A DNA stretch of 64,000 nt from Psychrobacter pacificensis (GCF_900101915.1 NZ_FNAL01000010.1:50005-114004); one strand, 5' to 3'. Shown: positions 19,381 through 29,048, numbered from the stretch's first letter. The notes: generated by a model from the sequence alone, not told the origin. Numbers and translations are program-made.

Positions 19381-20048
19381 AAGTAAACTACATAGGGTTA
19401 GAGGCAAAAAAAGTAATCATTACTCATTTATAAAATGATCGTGTCACTAAAAATAGCTATTCATTTTTCTTTTACGTCAACATGCACAGGTCATGTTGCC
19501 GTGTTGGAATGTGAAAGGTCAATCATAAGTATGTCTACTGATTTTTTTGGTATCACAAATACGCTCATCAATATTCAAAAAGATGATAAGAGCAATAAAA
19601 CTACCTAAAATATGGTTTGAACCAGATTGCTTAAAATAGGCTATAAAAAAGACCTATCGTAAGACATAGAATCAGCAATCACTTGCTGCAGTAGAGGGTA
19701 ATCAATAATCTGCCAGAAAAGAATGCGGGTCTGACATCTCGTTGTAACACATGAATCATTGCTAAAGAGACGTGACAATAGCGCGATTAATGTGACAACA
19801 TGATAAACTAAAATGCTTGGGTGAACTGCTTTATCATATAGCAGTGTCACGCATCAATTAAGTTAGCTATTATAGCATTAGCCACTGAATATAAAAATAG
19901 GCGAATAATAGCACAAACACATAAAAAATCAGTACCGAAATCTGAACGATACCGTTATGATGCTTGTCATCTCGACGGTGTCATTTGGAGTCGCTATCCG
20001 CATCAGTGTGCTTGATGACATCTCGCTCGTTCAATAGAAGGAATAGAT
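19381..20048. other. Intergenic region between sulP and murD, no gene seen
   Basis: About 670 AT-rich bases between two divergent genes. Two small symmetric sequences lie on the sulP side: AGTAAT-C-ATTACT at 19412-19424, about 30 bases before the sulP start, and CAACATG-N7-CATGTTG at 19478-19498. Either could be an operator for the transporter gene. A 69-codon open frame on the minus strand (19641-19850) has no ribosome-binding site and no family resemblance and is not called. Confidence 0.4.
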
Positions 20049-21485
20049 ATGACCGCTCATAACGCAACAGAAACCTTGATCCACAAGGGTAATGGTCTAC
20101 AGGTCGTGGTTGGTTTGGGACAGTCTGGGTTATCGGTCGCGCATTATCTTGCCAAACAAGGCTATCAAGTGGCGGTAACAGATGCACAGGTCGCGCCTAC
20201 ACTGGCAGCACAATTGCCAGATGAGATTGAGGTTCGTCAGTTTGGTACCATTGACGCAGAATTATTGCAGCAAGCTGCCCGCATTATTATCAGTCCTGGT
20301 ATCTCGCTTGACACACCTGCCATTGCAGCAGCTCGTCACGCAAATATTCCCGTCGTCAGCGACATTCAGCTTTTTTGTGAGGCTTGTACGGTGCCGATCG
20401 TGGCGATCACAGGCTCCAATGCCAAAAGCACCGTGACCACCTTAGTTGGGCAAATGGCAGCAGACGCTGGTATCAATGTGGGTGTAGGCGGCAACATAGG
20501 GATACCAGCACTCACTTTGCTGGATAATACGAACATGGAGCTGGCGGTGCTAGAACTATCTAGCTTTCAACTAGAAACCGTCACAAATTTGGGGGCAAAG
20601 GTTGCCACTGTCCTCAATATGTCACCAGATCATCTCGATCGCCATGGTGATATGCTGGGCTACCATCAGGCCAAACATCGTATTTTCCAAGGCGCTAAGT
20701 CCGTCGTCATCAACCGTGAGGATGCACTCACCCGTCCATTGGTTGCAGACAATCTGCCAAGGATCAGTACTGGCATCCATGCGCCTGACAAAGGACAGTA
20801 CGGCCTGATAACAGATGGGGAAGGTCAAACATTTATTGCGCGTGGTACAGAAAGGTTACTGTCCGCAGACAAACTGTTGATGAAAGGACGTCATAATCTG
20901 CTAAACGCGCAAGCAGCTTTAGCGCTCGGTGAGCTTGCAGGTTTGCCCCTTGAGAGTATGCTCGAAACGTTACAGCAATTCACAGGTCTTGAGCATCGCT
21001 GCCAGTATATAGGGAGCTTTGCTAATATCGACTATTTTGATGATTCTAAAGGCACCAATATTGGCTCGACCATGGCTGCTATCGAAGGGCTAGGCGCGGT
21101 CTATGCACCAAAAGATGGTAAGCTATTATTGATTTTGGGCGGGCAAGGTAAAGGTCAGCAGTTTGGCGAGTTGACGCCCTTTATCAATCAGTATGTCAGC
21201 CAAGTGCTGTTTATTGGTGAGGATGGCAAGCAGATTGAGCAGCATTTACGCGCAACGAAATTAAGCGACGATGTGGCATTGCATCAATGCCAAACATTAG
21301 AAAACGCCTTTGTCACTATTCAGCAAGTCACTGCCAGCAGCCTATCGCAAGTGCAAGCGGTATTGTTGTCACCTGCCTGTGCCAGTTTTGATCAATACAG
21401 TGGTTATGCGGCTCGCGGTGAGCATTTCAGTCGATTGGTTGCTCAGTTAGACACGGCACAATCAGATAGCACGATTATCAGTTAA
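20049..21485 (+). CDS. murD: UDP-MurNAc-L-alanine: D-glutamate ligase MurD
   Basis: Cytoplasmic Mur ligase adding D-Glu to UDP-MurNAc-L-Ala. Seen: an N-terminal Rossmann domain (VVGLGQSGLSVAHYLAKQG), ISPGISLDTPAI, the central ATP-binding VAITGSNAKSTVTTLVGQMA, NIGIPAL, LELSSFQLET, NMSPDHLDRH, HNLLNAQAALA, the C-terminal EHRCQYIG and DDSKGTNIGST, and LSPACASFDQ. The P-loop uses GSNAKST rather than the general GTNGKST, as in other gammaproteobacterial MurD proteins as I recall them. AGAAGGAA precedes ATG. In most relatives murD follows mraY directly; here the two are about 11 kb apart. Confidence 0.96.
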   Translation: MTAHNATETLIHKGNGLQVVVGLGQSGLSVAHYLAKQGYQVAVTDAQVAPTLAAQLPDEIEVRQFGTIDAELLQQAARIIISPGISLDTPAIAAARHANIPVVSDIQLFCEACTVPIVAITGSNAKSTVTTLVGQMAADAGINVGVGGNIGIPALTLLDNTNMELAVLELSSFQLETVTNLGAKVATVLNMSPDHLDRHGDMLGYHQAKHRIFQGAKSVVINREDALTRPLVADNLPRISTGIHAPDKGQYGLITDGEGQTFIARGTERLLSADKLLMKGRHNLLNAQAALALGELAGLPLESMLETLQQFTGLEHRCQYIGSFANIDYFDDSKGTNIGSTMAAIEGLGAVYAPKDGKLLLILGGQGKGQQFGELTPFINQYVSQVLFIGEDGKQIEQHLRATKLSDDVALHQCQTLENAFVTIQQVTASSLSQVQAVLLSPACASFDQYSGYAARGEHFSRLVAQLDTAQSDSTIIS

Positions 21486-21773
21486 AAGTTTTAAATGGCT
21501 ATGGGCTCGAACAGATTAGCTTAGATAGTGTAGTAGCATGTGAGTTACTTATTAACCAAAGCAGCATTTCTCGTATAAATGATTGTTTTGCTTATAAATT
21601 GCTGCTACTGTCGATCGTAATGACTCTGGTTGCTAGATAAATGATTGCTCAAGCATTTTTTGATGATTGAGGGTTTTTATCATCGTCTATCTAGTAAGAT
21701 TTACTTTATGATTTTTTAAACGGTGGCGTTTCATAGACGTCGTGTTTTTTCGTTTGTTAGTGTATATAAAATT

Positions 21774-22970
21774 ATGGCGCTCTCTTCTTTTTTTCGTTCT
21801 TCGCCCAAAACCAAGCAAGCCTCTGGCTCAGATGGTGTGCTTTCTATGCCATCAGCGCGCGCAATTTTACTATCGAGCGTAGGTTGCATGATGGTACTTA
21901 GTCTGCTGATGGTGGCTTCTGCTTCTATTCCTTTTGCGCTCAGTCGCGGTATGACGGAGCTGTATTTTTTCAATAATCAGCTACTTTACATGACGATTGG
22001 GTTAATCGTCGCCATTATCCCTTATTATGGTGTGTCGTTACGGACGCTATATAAGACTGAAACGCAGTTTCTTTTGTTGGGTATTACTGGTATTTTGCTG
22101 GTGGCAACGCTGTTTAGTACACCCATTAACGGCTCTAAGCGCTGGCTCACGCTGGGAGACTTTAACTTTCAGGTAGCCGAGTTGGCTAAGCTTGTCATGA
22201 TTGTGTTTGTCTCTGATTTTGTGGTGCGCCGCTCTTTTGAGGTTCGTAATGGCCTAGACGGCTTTTTACGCATTATGCTAGTGGTGGTACTGATAACGAT
22301 ACTGCTATTGTCGCAGCCAGATTTTGGTTCTTTTGTCGTTATTTTGGGGACGCTATTTGCGATTTTTTATATCGCTGGAGCACCTTATAAGCATTTCTTA
22401 GCATTGGGTGCGGCAGCCGTTGGTGGCGCAGTGTTGATGGTGACCACGGCAGAGTATCGATTGGTACGTGTGATGTCGTTCATGGATCCGTTTGATGATG
22501 TGCAGGATACCGATTATCAGCTGGCACGTAGTCTGATTGCTTTTGGCCGTGGACAGTTTACCGGGGTTGGTTATGGCGAAAGCGTGCAAAAACTGTCGCA
22601 TTTGCCTGAGGCGCATACTGACTTTTTATTGGCGATTACGGGTGAAGAATTGGGTTTTGTTGGTGTCAGTATGGTATTGATACTTGAAGCATTGATTATC
22701 GGTAGTGCGATGCGTATCAGTTACAACGCGCTAAAACGTCGCCAAATGCGCATGAGCTATACCGCGTTCGGTATCGGTGTGGTGTTTATTGCGCAGACGA
22801 TTATTAATGCGGCGATGAACATGGGTGCCATTCCTACCAAAGGTCTCACCATGCCATTCTTTAGTTATGGCGGTTCTTCAATGTTGATTAGCTTGATGAT
22901 GGTGGCTTTATTATTAAAAATATATAAAGAAAGTCCTGAGATTGAAAAGAGCCAATGCCGCTACTACTAA
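21774..22970 (+). CDS. ftsW: Septal peptidoglycan glycosyltransferase FtsW
   Basis: SEDS-family integral membrane protein that polymerises lipid II at the septum together with FtsI. 398 residues from ATG 21774; a GTG at 21723 would add 17 residues, and neither start has a clear ribosome-binding site. Seen: about ten transmembrane helices, NGSKRWLTLGDFNFQVAELA, LLLSQPDFGSFVVI, DTDYQLARSLIAFGRGQFTG, VGYGESVQKLSHLPEAHTDF, ITGEELGFVG and the C-terminal MGAIPTKGLTMPFFSYGGSS, which is the FtsW/RodA signature. Follows murD after about 290 bases with no recognisable gene in between. murG, murC, ddl and ftsQAZ do not follow. Confidence 0.95.
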   Translation: MALSSFFRSSPKTKQASGSDGVLSMPSARAILLSSVGCMMVLSLLMVASASIPFALSRGMTELYFFNNQLLYMTIGLIVAIIPYYGVSLRTLYKTETQFLLLGITGILLVATLFSTPINGSKRWLTLGDFNFQVAELAKLVMIVFVSDFVVRRSFEVRNGLDGFLRIMLVVVLITILLLSQPDFGSFVVILGTLFAIFYIAGAPYKHFLALGAAAVGGAVLMVTTAEYRLVRVMSFMDPFDDVQDTDYQLARSLIAFGRGQFTGVGYGESVQKLSHLPEAHTDFLLAITGEELGFVGVSMVLILEALIIGSAMRISYNALKRRQMRMSYTAFGIGVVFIAQTIINAAMNMGAIPTKGLTMPFFSYGGSSMLISLMMVALLLKIYKESPEIEKSQCRYY

Positions 22971-23010
22971 AAAGTTTAAATTAGTCTATACATTCTATGA
23001 TCAAGCACTA

Positions 23011-23039
23011 AAAAAGCGCCGCAAACAGTGGCGCTTTTT
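23011..23039 (+). terminator. Terminator between ftsW and gluQ (bidirectional)
   Basis: AAAAAGCGCC and GGCGCTTTTT, a perfect 10-bp stem around a 9-base loop, with T-runs on both strands. It separates two convergent genes. Confidence 0.85.
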
Positions 23040-23077
23040 GCTATCTATTTTTTTTGTGAGTTGCTTTTTAGTTATCT

Positions 23078-24058
23078 TCAATAAGGCGAATTCAACTGCT
23101 GCTTCCCTCGTAGCGGCGTATTGTCCCATTGAGCAATTGCTTGCTTGAGCATATTGGCTGGTGTGTCGATATCGACCTTTGGTTGCTGGAGTAGCTCTAA
23201 TCCATGAGTAATGAGACGGCTTGGGTCTGAGGTATCAATTGGCTGCGCAAGATTTTGCTTAGAGAGCTTTTGACCGTCAGCATTATTGATTAATGGTAAA
23301 TGATACCAATGGTCGATGGTTGGCAGTTGTGCCGCCTGCATGATACTGATCTGTGCTGTGGTCATGGGTAAAATGTCCAAACCACGCATGATATGAGTTA
23401 CCTGTTGTAGGCCGTCATCAATGCTGGCTGCCAGTATATAATTGATCATACCGTCTTGACGACGAGCCACCATATCTCCTAGTGTCTGCTGCGGATTGTC
23501 CCATTGCAGTCCTTGGATACCATCGTGAAAGCCAATTTTATAGTCTGGCAGCTGTATACGTAATTTATGCTGTTGCCTATCAAGGCCAGATGCAACACAG
23601 CGTCGTGGGTAACGCTGTCTGTTTGGCTGCGTTTGATTGCATGGTTGTGTTAAGTTAGCATTATTGTGATGTCTATTAATTTCCTCTTGCGCCCAATATT
23701 GCTCTAGGTATTTGCGTGAGCACTGGCAGCCGTAGGTCAATGGGCGTAACGATGAAGACAAGTATTCGTTATAAATATCAATACGTTCAGACTGATAAAT
23801 GACATCACCGTCCCAGTGCAACCCAAGCACCTCTAAGTCCATCAAAATCTGTTCAGTAAACTGTCTATCACAGCGCTCGGTGTCGGTATCTTCGATACGC
23901 AGCAGCCACTGTCCACCGAGCGATTTGATATGGCAAAAGCTTGCAAGTGCCGTGGTCAAAGAACCAAGGTGCAACTCACCCGTTGGTGAAGGGGCAAAGC
24001 GGCCAATAGGCTGGGATGATTTGGTGTGAGATGGCGTATCAGTAGGAATAGTTTTCAC
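23078..24058 (-). CDS. gluQ: Glutamyl-Q tRNA(Asp) synthetase
   Basis: GltX-like enzyme without the anticodon-binding domain; it attaches glutamate to the queuosine base of tRNA-Asp. Seen: [20 protein letters not shown] with HIGH-type [15 protein letters not shown], the zinc-binding cysteines (YGCQCSRK and later RRCVASG), MRGLDIL, and the KMSKS-like QKLSKQN. 326 residues against about 300 in the family; the extra is a polar Asn/Gln-rich stretch around residues 128-150. The start codon is GTG with no obvious ribosome-binding site. It lies downstream of dksA on the same strand, the usual dksA-gluQ order, but two hairpins stand between them. Confidence 0.92.
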   Translation of the reverse strand: MKTIPTDTPSHTKSSQPIGRFAPSPTGELHLGSLTTALASFCHIKSLGGQWLLRIEDTDTERCDRQFTEQILMDLEVLGLHWDGDVIYQSERIDIYNEYLSSSLRPLTYGCQCSRKYLEQYWAQEEINRHHNNANLTQPCNQTQPNRQRYPRRCVASGLDRQQHKLRIQLPDYKIGFHDGIQGLQWDNPQQTLGDMVARRQDGMINYILAASIDDGLQQVTHIMRGLDILPMTTAQISIMQAAQLPTIDHWYHLPLINNADGQKLSKQNLAQPIDTSDPSRLITHGLELLQQPKVDIDTPANMLKQAIAQWDNTPLRGKQQLNSPY

Positions 24059-24163
24059 AATAAATGGCTATCGATAAAAATAATACAGATAGAATAATAA
24101 AAATCAGGTCCAAAAGATATTTATTAAATGAGATTGTTTCGTGAGCAAAGGCAACATTTCACC

Positions 24164-24201
24164 AACGCTCCCTCTACTCAACACAGAGTAGGGGGAGCGT
24201 T
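24164..24201 (-). other. 16-bp hairpin between dksA and gluQ
   Basis: AACGCTCCCTCTACTC pairs with GAGTAGGGGGAGCGTT (one G-U type position) around a 6-base loop. No T-run follows on the minus strand, so it does not look like a standard terminator. It would lie in the untranslated leader of gluQ, about 105 bases before its start, and may affect mRNA processing or stability. Confidence 0.5.
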
Positions 24202-24240
24202 TGCGTGAAGAGGCAGTCATCTAAACGGTCGTCTAAAATG

Positions 24241-24269
24241 CAAAAAGCGACCACTCATAGGGTCGCTTT
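24241..24269 (-). terminator. Terminator after dksA
   Basis: On the minus strand AAAGCGACC and GGTCGCTTT form a 9-bp stem followed by TT. It lies about 30 bases after the dksA stop and would limit read-through into gluQ. Confidence 0.75.
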
Positions 24270-24298
24270 GTTTTACAGTCATCTTAGTTCTATCTGAT

Positions 24299-24736
24299 TT
24301 AAGCGCCTTGGTTTTGGCGTTCTTTAATCTCAGACAAGGTCTTGCAGTCGATACATTGGGTTGCGGTTGGACGTGCTTCTAGACGGCGCAAACCGATTTC
24401 TACGCCACAAGTTTCACAAAATCCATAGTCATCATTTTCGATTTCCAATATGGATTTGTCGATTTTGCGGATAAGTTTGCGTTCACGGTCACGTGTGCGT
24501 AAAGCAAGGGCAAACTCTTCTTCTTGAGTGGCACGATCATTGATATCAGGCATGGCGCTTGATTCGTCTTGGATGTAGCTTTTGGTACGATCCGCTTCGC
24601 CAATCAGTTGGTTTTTCCATTCCAACAAAATCGCCTTAAAATGCTCTAACTGTGCATCAGACATATACTCTTCGTCTGGGGCTGGCACATAAGGAGTAAA
24701 CTTGACTTCACTTGGATTTGTGGTCACGGTGCTCAT
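24299..24736 (-). CDS. dksA: RNA polymerase-binding transcription factor DksA
   Basis: Binds the RNA polymerase secondary channel and works with ppGpp to adjust rRNA and stress promoters. 145 residues. Seen: an N-terminal helix (EEYMSDAQLEHFKAILLEWK), the coiled coil with the acidic tip (DINDRATQEEEFALALRTRD, where the DxxDxA tip motif is present as DINDRA), and the C4 zinc finger FCETCGVEIGLRRLEARPTA followed by CIDCK. Ribosome-binding site AGGA lies before ATG. Upstream (24737-25208, about 470 bases) is AT-rich with no other gene or motif recognised; it must hold the dksA promoter. Confidence 0.96.
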   Translation of the reverse strand: MSTVTTNPSEVKFTPYVPAPDEEYMSDAQLEHFKAILLEWKNQLIGEADRTKSYIQDESSAMPDINDRATQEEEFALALRTRDRERKLIRKIDKSILEIENDDYGFCETCGVEIGLRRLEARPTATQCIDCKTLSEIKERQNQGA

Positions 24737-25208
24737 ATAGGTATCCTACTTTTTCAAATTAATTCAATAAAACGACGTATCAAAAGACAAGACGTTATCA
24801 GTTTTACAAACGCTATAATTTGTCCTTTTATCAAACGTTTTACCACTTGGTAACACAAGTAACACAGCTGATCAAATAATATCGTTATGCTGGTCTATCG
24901 GTATCGACACACCATTGCTTAGGTATACTGCGATGCAAAATTTTCGTTCAATAGCATGGCTGCAATCATGTGGTAAATGACTGACTGTGAAAAACGATTT
25001 TAGCTACTATATTGCTGACTAATGTGAGATATCAGGTCATTTCGCTTCATTTTACAAGTTGTATCATTGTTTTTAATAATAATGAAGTTATTTTTTATCC
25101 TGATCTCATTTTTGCTTAATCTACTCTCTAGTGCCACTTCAGTTAATAGGTGCTAAATCCTTGACGTGTAAGCGCTATAGCTATTTTATGCACCAATAAA
25201 TATGGGCA
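24737..25208. other. Intergenic region upstream of dksA, no gene seen
   Basis: Strongly AT-rich. It contains the 3' flank of cpdA and the promoter region of dksA. No open frame with a ribosome-binding site, no strong hairpin and no repeat were found by eye. Confidence 0.4.
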
Positions 25209-26051
25209 TTAAGTATCCAGTCTTTCAATCCAGCTTGCAACCTTTCCATTGTTGGCTAATTGCAACCAGCGGTAACCAGGCAAGCAAGCTTCATCGTAAG
25301 CAAAATCATGCGAATAAGGTTTAAATTGATAGCAGGTAGATGGTGTGCTATAAACAGTCACACCTTGACGATGACGAATCTGCTCTTGGTGAGTATGACC
25401 GCTAATGATTACCTGTAAATGCTCAAAAGGCGCCATATACTCCCAAAAAGTTTCAGCGTTTTGCGCCATATGGGTGTCAATCCAGTCAGAATCTACTGGG
25501 ATGAGGTGATGGTGTAGGGCGATAAGCGCAGGCTTATCACATGCCTCAAGCCGTTTGCATAACCAATCAATATCTGTAGTGGTTATCTCACCTGCCACTT
25601 TCCCTGTGATAGACGAGTCTAATAACAGTAGCTGCCAGTGATCACTCTCAATGATGTGCCGACTGAGTAAGCGTGAGTCAGCAGGCTGGGCAATGAGTGT
25701 CCGCTGAAAAAACGGCAAGTCTTCACCATTCTCATCAGTCACATCGTGATTGCCAGCGATACATACAAAAGGAATTTGAGTTGCCTGTAGTACGGCAAAA
25801 ATATGGTCATAGGTGGCGGGCTTTACTTTACTGACCAGATCGCCAGTCACGATAATCAAATCACAGCGAATATCTTCACTCAGTGCTTGCTGCAGTACAG
25901 CTTCAAAATTACGCTGACAATCACCCACTTCATTGACATGACTACTGTCAGTATCAGCAGCGACAGGCGTAGATAGATGCAAATCAGTGATTTGTAAAAT
26001 ATTTATCTGTTCATCGGACGTGCTGATTTTATTGACGGGATAGTTCGGCAT
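25209..26051 (-). CDS. cpdA: 3',5'-cyclic AMP phosphodiesterase CpdA-like
   Basis: Class III metallophosphoesterase; CpdA hydrolyses cAMP in the cytoplasm and so tunes CRP/Vfr-type regulation. Seen in order: LQITDLHL (metal-binding D and H), VTGDLVSK, AGNHDVTDENG, ALHHHLIPVDSDW, and ISGHTHQEQ, the complete set of binuclear metal ligands. The C-terminal VYSTPSTCYQFKPYSHDFAY is typical of CpdA proteins rather than general phosphoesterases. 280 residues. Standalone gene, with AAGGGA upstream of ATG. Confidence 0.9.
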   Translation of the reverse strand: MPNYPVNKISTSDEQINILQITDLHLSTPVAADTDSSHVNEVGDCQRNFEAVLQQALSEDIRCDLIIVTGDLVSKVKPATYDHIFAVLQATQIPFVCIAGNHDVTDENGEDLPFFQRTLIAQPADSRLLSRHIIESDHWQLLLLDSSITGKVAGEITTTDIDWLCKRLEACDKPALIALHHHLIPVDSDWIDTHMAQNAETFWEYMAPFEHLQVIISGHTHQEQIRHRQGVTVYSTPSTCYQFKPYSHDFAYDEACLPGYRWLQLANNGKVASWIERLDT

Positions 26052-26132
26052 TGGGTCGGTCCCTTATCGAATCAAAACAATGGTCATTGTGAGAACGAAT
26101 ATGGATAAATGATCTACTATTTTCAAAATTAT

Positions 26133-26417
26133 ATTAGGGCGTGTTGAACATTCGACCATGGCACTGACAGCGACTATTTTTTAGGCGATTCGATGTTAAA
26201 AATAATAAGTTTAGTCATTCTAAGCGCTTATTTTTAACGATGAAGCGGCAAAAAAGAGTCCTGTCCCCTGCTTTTATCGTTGGGACTAATGCTAAAATTG
26301 CCCCATACTGCGTTACAAATCTCGCTAAGGCATCTGCATTATCGTCGCTTTGTGCCTTGTCTGGAACAATTTTAGCGATCAGCAGTGCCTATTTGTGAAT
26401 GTTCAACACGCCCTAAT
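26133..26417. repeat. Inverted-repeat element, probable MITE
   Basis: About 285 bp with no open frame of note, bounded by perfect 21-bp terminal inverted repeats: ATTAGGGCGTGTTGAACATT plus C on the left (26133-26153) and the complement at 26397-26417. If the outer TA (26135-26136 and 26414-26415) is the target duplication, the element proper is 26137-26413 with ends GGGCGTGTTGAACATTC. This is the pattern of a nonautonomous element mobilised by a TA-targeting transposase. Sits between cpdA and znuB; the remainder of the 26052-26578 spacer is empty. Confidence 0.65.
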
Positions 26418-26578
26418 CTATTATTAACACTAATTAATGACGAGTCATATAGTGAATCGGTACAAATAATGGCAAAGCAAGTTTATAACATAAAGCCAAT
26501 GAAAGCTCTAGTGATATCAATGAAATAAAGTTGACTAAAGCAGATGTATAATGCTGCTATAGCCTATATATCAGCACG

Positions 26579-27394
26579 CTAGCGCGCTGACCGAAATTTT
26601 ATTTTGGCTAGCTTCGAAATCATTAGCGCGATAAAAAACAATATCGCTAATATCAATACGATAGAGAGTCCAGTCTGGATATCTAGCCAGATACTTCCCC
26701 ACACGCCAAGCGTCACGCCGAGCTGCGCAATGATAAACGCTGTGATCACCATTTGTTTTGGTGATGAAGACCATAAGCGTGCCGTTAGTGCAGGTAATAC
26801 CAATAAACCACTGATCAATAAGCTTCCAACAGCTTGTAGCGCAATCGCACAGAACCCTGCAAGAACACCCATAAAAAATAGTCGCTGGCGGGTCGGGTTA
26901 ATGCCTTGAATGCGAGCTAATGCTTCATGAGTTGCAAGTTTTATTTGAGCGGGCCAAATATACAATAGTAGCCCCAACCCAGCCAGTACACTACCAGCGA
27001 GTAGTGGCAAATCCGCCCAGTCCAGTTCAAGTAAATTGCCAAATAAAAACCCCAAGACATTGGCTTGTTGATTGGTCAGCTGCGTTAAAGTCAATAGCCC
27101 CAAACACAACAGCGTGACGGCTACCACCGCAAGCACGGCATCAGCTGGCAGACGGTCATCATCCATCAGTACCAGACACAGCACCACCGCTGCACTAACC
27201 AATGCCACACCTATACCCATGGGCAACTGCCACCAAGCAGCAAGTGCGACTCCAAGCAAGGTACCATGTGCTAAAGCATCGGCAAAGAATGCCATGCGTC
27301 GCCACAAGACTAAGCATCCTAAAGGCGCTGATAGTAGGGCTAAAATACTGCCAGCGATCCAAGCAGGTGCAATAATGGCTAACCAAGCGGTCAT
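26579..27394 (-). CDS. znuB: Zinc ABC transporter permease ZnuB
   Basis: Integral membrane subunit of the high-affinity zinc importer, ABC-3 family. 271 residues with about 8 hydrophobic helices. Seen: SAPLGCLVLWRRMAFFADAL followed by AHGTLLGVALA, the typical ABC-3 opening, and VGSLLISGLLVLPALTARLW, the conserved region that contacts the ATPase. The C-terminus ends in a short basic tail. Last gene of the zur-znuC-znuB unit, 125 bases after znuC. Confidence 0.93.
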   Translation of the reverse strand: MTAWLAIIAPAWIAGSILALLSAPLGCLVLWRRMAFFADALAHGTLLGVALAAWWQLPMGIGVALVSAAVVLCLVLMDDDRLPADAVLAVVAVTLLCLGLLTLTQLTNQQANVLGFLFGNLLELDWADLPLLAGSVLAGLGLLLYIWPAQIKLATHEALARIQGINPTRQRLFFMGVLAGFCAIALQAVGSLLISGLLVLPALTARLWSSSPKQMVITAFIIAQLGVTLGVWGSIWLDIQTGLSIVLILAILFFIALMISKLAKIKFRSAR

Positions 27395-27519
27395 AAGAAG
27401 TGTCCGTAAAATTTTTATAAGAAAAGTTAGTGCTGTCTATCGGTCTGGTAACGCTGGCTTTAACGAATTTGATGTTAGCTATTTTCGATTTAGTTCATCA
27501 TTGTTTTTGGTCATTATCG

Positions 27520-28317
27520 TTATAGCTCGCTTGGTGCATGATGCTCGCAAGCATGTGGCTGATGCACATATGGCTGCTCATAATGATGACCAAATAGCTT
27601 TTGAAACTCAGAGCTCATAGCAAGCTCGCTTGGTTGTCCTTCACAGCAAATGTGCTTGTTGAGACAAATGACACGGCGACTGCCTTTCATTACCCAGTGC
27701 AGATCATGTGATACTACCAGCATCGCACAGCGCAAAAACTCCGGCAACTCATCGATAAATTGATATAACCAAACCTCGGTATCAGGATCGAGACCCTGCA
27801 TCGGTTCATCTAGAATAAGTAAATTGGGCTTATCTAATAGCGCCCTTGCCAGTAGCACTCGCTGCGTCTCACCACCTGATAATTGCAGCATTTGTCGTGA
27901 CAATAAATGCGTTAGTGATAAATTATCAAAGATAAACTGTCGCTGCTCAGCGGTAAGGCGTCTCTTATCTGCTTGTCCCAACAAATCGCAGACGCGCAGC
28001 GGCAATATGGGTGGCACAGCGAATCGCTGCGGTACATAGCCAAACTGTAGCTGTTGATGAGCTGTGATACTGCCTTTTGTGGATTCGATCAGACCCAAAA
28101 TAAGCTTGACCAACGTTGACTTACCCGCACCATTAGGTCCGATAATACTGACGGTCTCATTGATTGCAATATCGATATCAATATGTGAGAGCAAACGTTG
28201 GTGGCCGATATGGTAGCTGACGTCGTTCAAGCTCAGCAGTTTGCCAGCTTCATTCGTGGTACTACTATTCACAATAGCAGTAGTCGACTGGTTAGAGGGT
28301 GAGGTAGACAGGCTCAT
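27520..28317 (-). CDS. znuC: Zinc ABC transporter ATP-binding protein ZnuC
   Basis: ATPase subunit of the ZnuABC zinc importer. Seen: Walker A GPNGAGKSTLVKLILGL, the Q-loop at QFGYVPQRF, the ABC signature LSGGETQRVLLARALL, Walker B LLILDEPMQGLD and the switch His in VVSHDLHWVM. The C-terminus is His-rich (HHYEQPYVHQPHACEHHAPS), as in many ZnuC proteins. Start chosen at ATG 28317 (MSLSTSPSNQ); the frame is open 14 codons further to 28359. Directly downstream of zur. Confidence 0.93.
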   Translation of the reverse strand: MSLSTSPSNQSTTAIVNSSTTNEAGKLLSLNDVSYHIGHQRLLSHIDIDIAINETVSIIGPNGAGKSTLVKLILGLIESTKGSITAHQQLQFGYVPQRFAVPPILPLRVCDLLGQADKRRLTAEQRQFIFDNLSLTHLLSRQMLQLSGGETQRVLLARALLDKPNLLILDEPMQGLDPDTEVWLYQFIDELPEFLRCAMLVVSHDLHWVMKGSRRVICLNKHICCEGQPSELAMSSEFQKLFGHHYEQPYVHQPHACEHHAPSEL

Positions 28318-28408
28318 AGGATAACAACGAATAGGTAAATGGATAATACAAATAAACAATCAAGGACAGCGACGTACTTTTCAGGCAACCAAAGAGCCTC
28401 AATAAATC

Positions 28409-28987
28409 TTACTGGCAAACTTGGCAACGACCACTCAGCTCAATAACACTACGCTCAACCGTAAAACCGACATCTTGTTCAGCGAAACTCATCATTTCTT
28501 GTACTGGTAAGCTGCTACATTCTTGAACTCGCTGGCACTGATCGCAGATTAAAAAGGCAGCTGTGTGCTGTGCTCTGGGATGGCAGCAAGGAACATAAGC
28601 ATTGATAGACGTTAATTGATGAATCAACCCTTCACTTAGTAAAAACTCTAAGCTGCGGTAAACCGTCGGCGGCGCAACATTTTTTGGCGCTCGCTTTTTG
28701 GTTGATGGTTTTTCTACAGATTGCTTTGATAAGCCAGATGCTTTTAGCGTATCACTATCATCCATCTCAAAGAGGCGCATTTGCTGCAATTGCGTGATTA
28801 AGTCATAAGCACCAACAGGTTGATCAGACTCTAAAACCAGCTGATATATTTGCTGGCGCAAAGGGGTAAAACGTGCCCCACTTAGACGACAGTGCTCTTT
28901 TGCTGCTGCTAAGCGTTCAATAACGTCATGCGGAGTCAAATCTTGCACATCATGTAAATGTTCGCAATTCGATGAGGTAGTAGACAT
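28409..28987 (-). CDS. zur: Zinc uptake regulator Zur (Fur family)
   Basis: Zinc-responsive repressor of zinc uptake genes. 192 residues from ATG 28987, which has GGGAGCC upstream. Seen: a winged-helix N-terminal half (RFTPLRQQIYQLVLESDQPV, PPTVYRSLEFLLSEGLIHQL) and a C-terminal metal-binding half with HPRAQHTAAFLICDQCQRVQ and a final SGRCQVCQ, i.e. the paired structural CxxC cysteines. An insert of about 30 polar residues (SDTLKASGLSKQSVEKPSTK region) separates helices of the DNA-binding domain, making it longer than E. coli Zur (171). Divergent from znuA and heading the zur-znuC-znuB unit. Confidence 0.92.
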   Translation of the reverse strand: MSTTSSNCEHLHDVQDLTPHDVIERLAAAKEHCRLSGARFTPLRQQIYQLVLESDQPVGAYDLITQLQQMRLFEMDDSDTLKASGLSKQSVEKPSTKKRAPKNVAPPTVYRSLEFLLSEGLIHQLTSINAYVPCCHPRAQHTAAFLICDQCQRVQECSSLPVQEMMSFAEQDVGFTVERSVIELSGRCQVCQ

Positions 28988-29048
28988 AGTACAGGCTCCC
29001 AAAATAGCATGGTAATCGCATGACGTTTTTTATGATAGCGTTTTCTAT

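Noticed and set aside
19641..19850. 69-codon minus-strand frame in the sulP-murD spacer
   Set aside because: No start signal and no recognisable features.
27072..27620. 182-codon plus-strand frame opposite znuB/znuC
   Set aside because: Antisense shadow; the Ala/Thr/Ser-rich composition is typical of complement readings.
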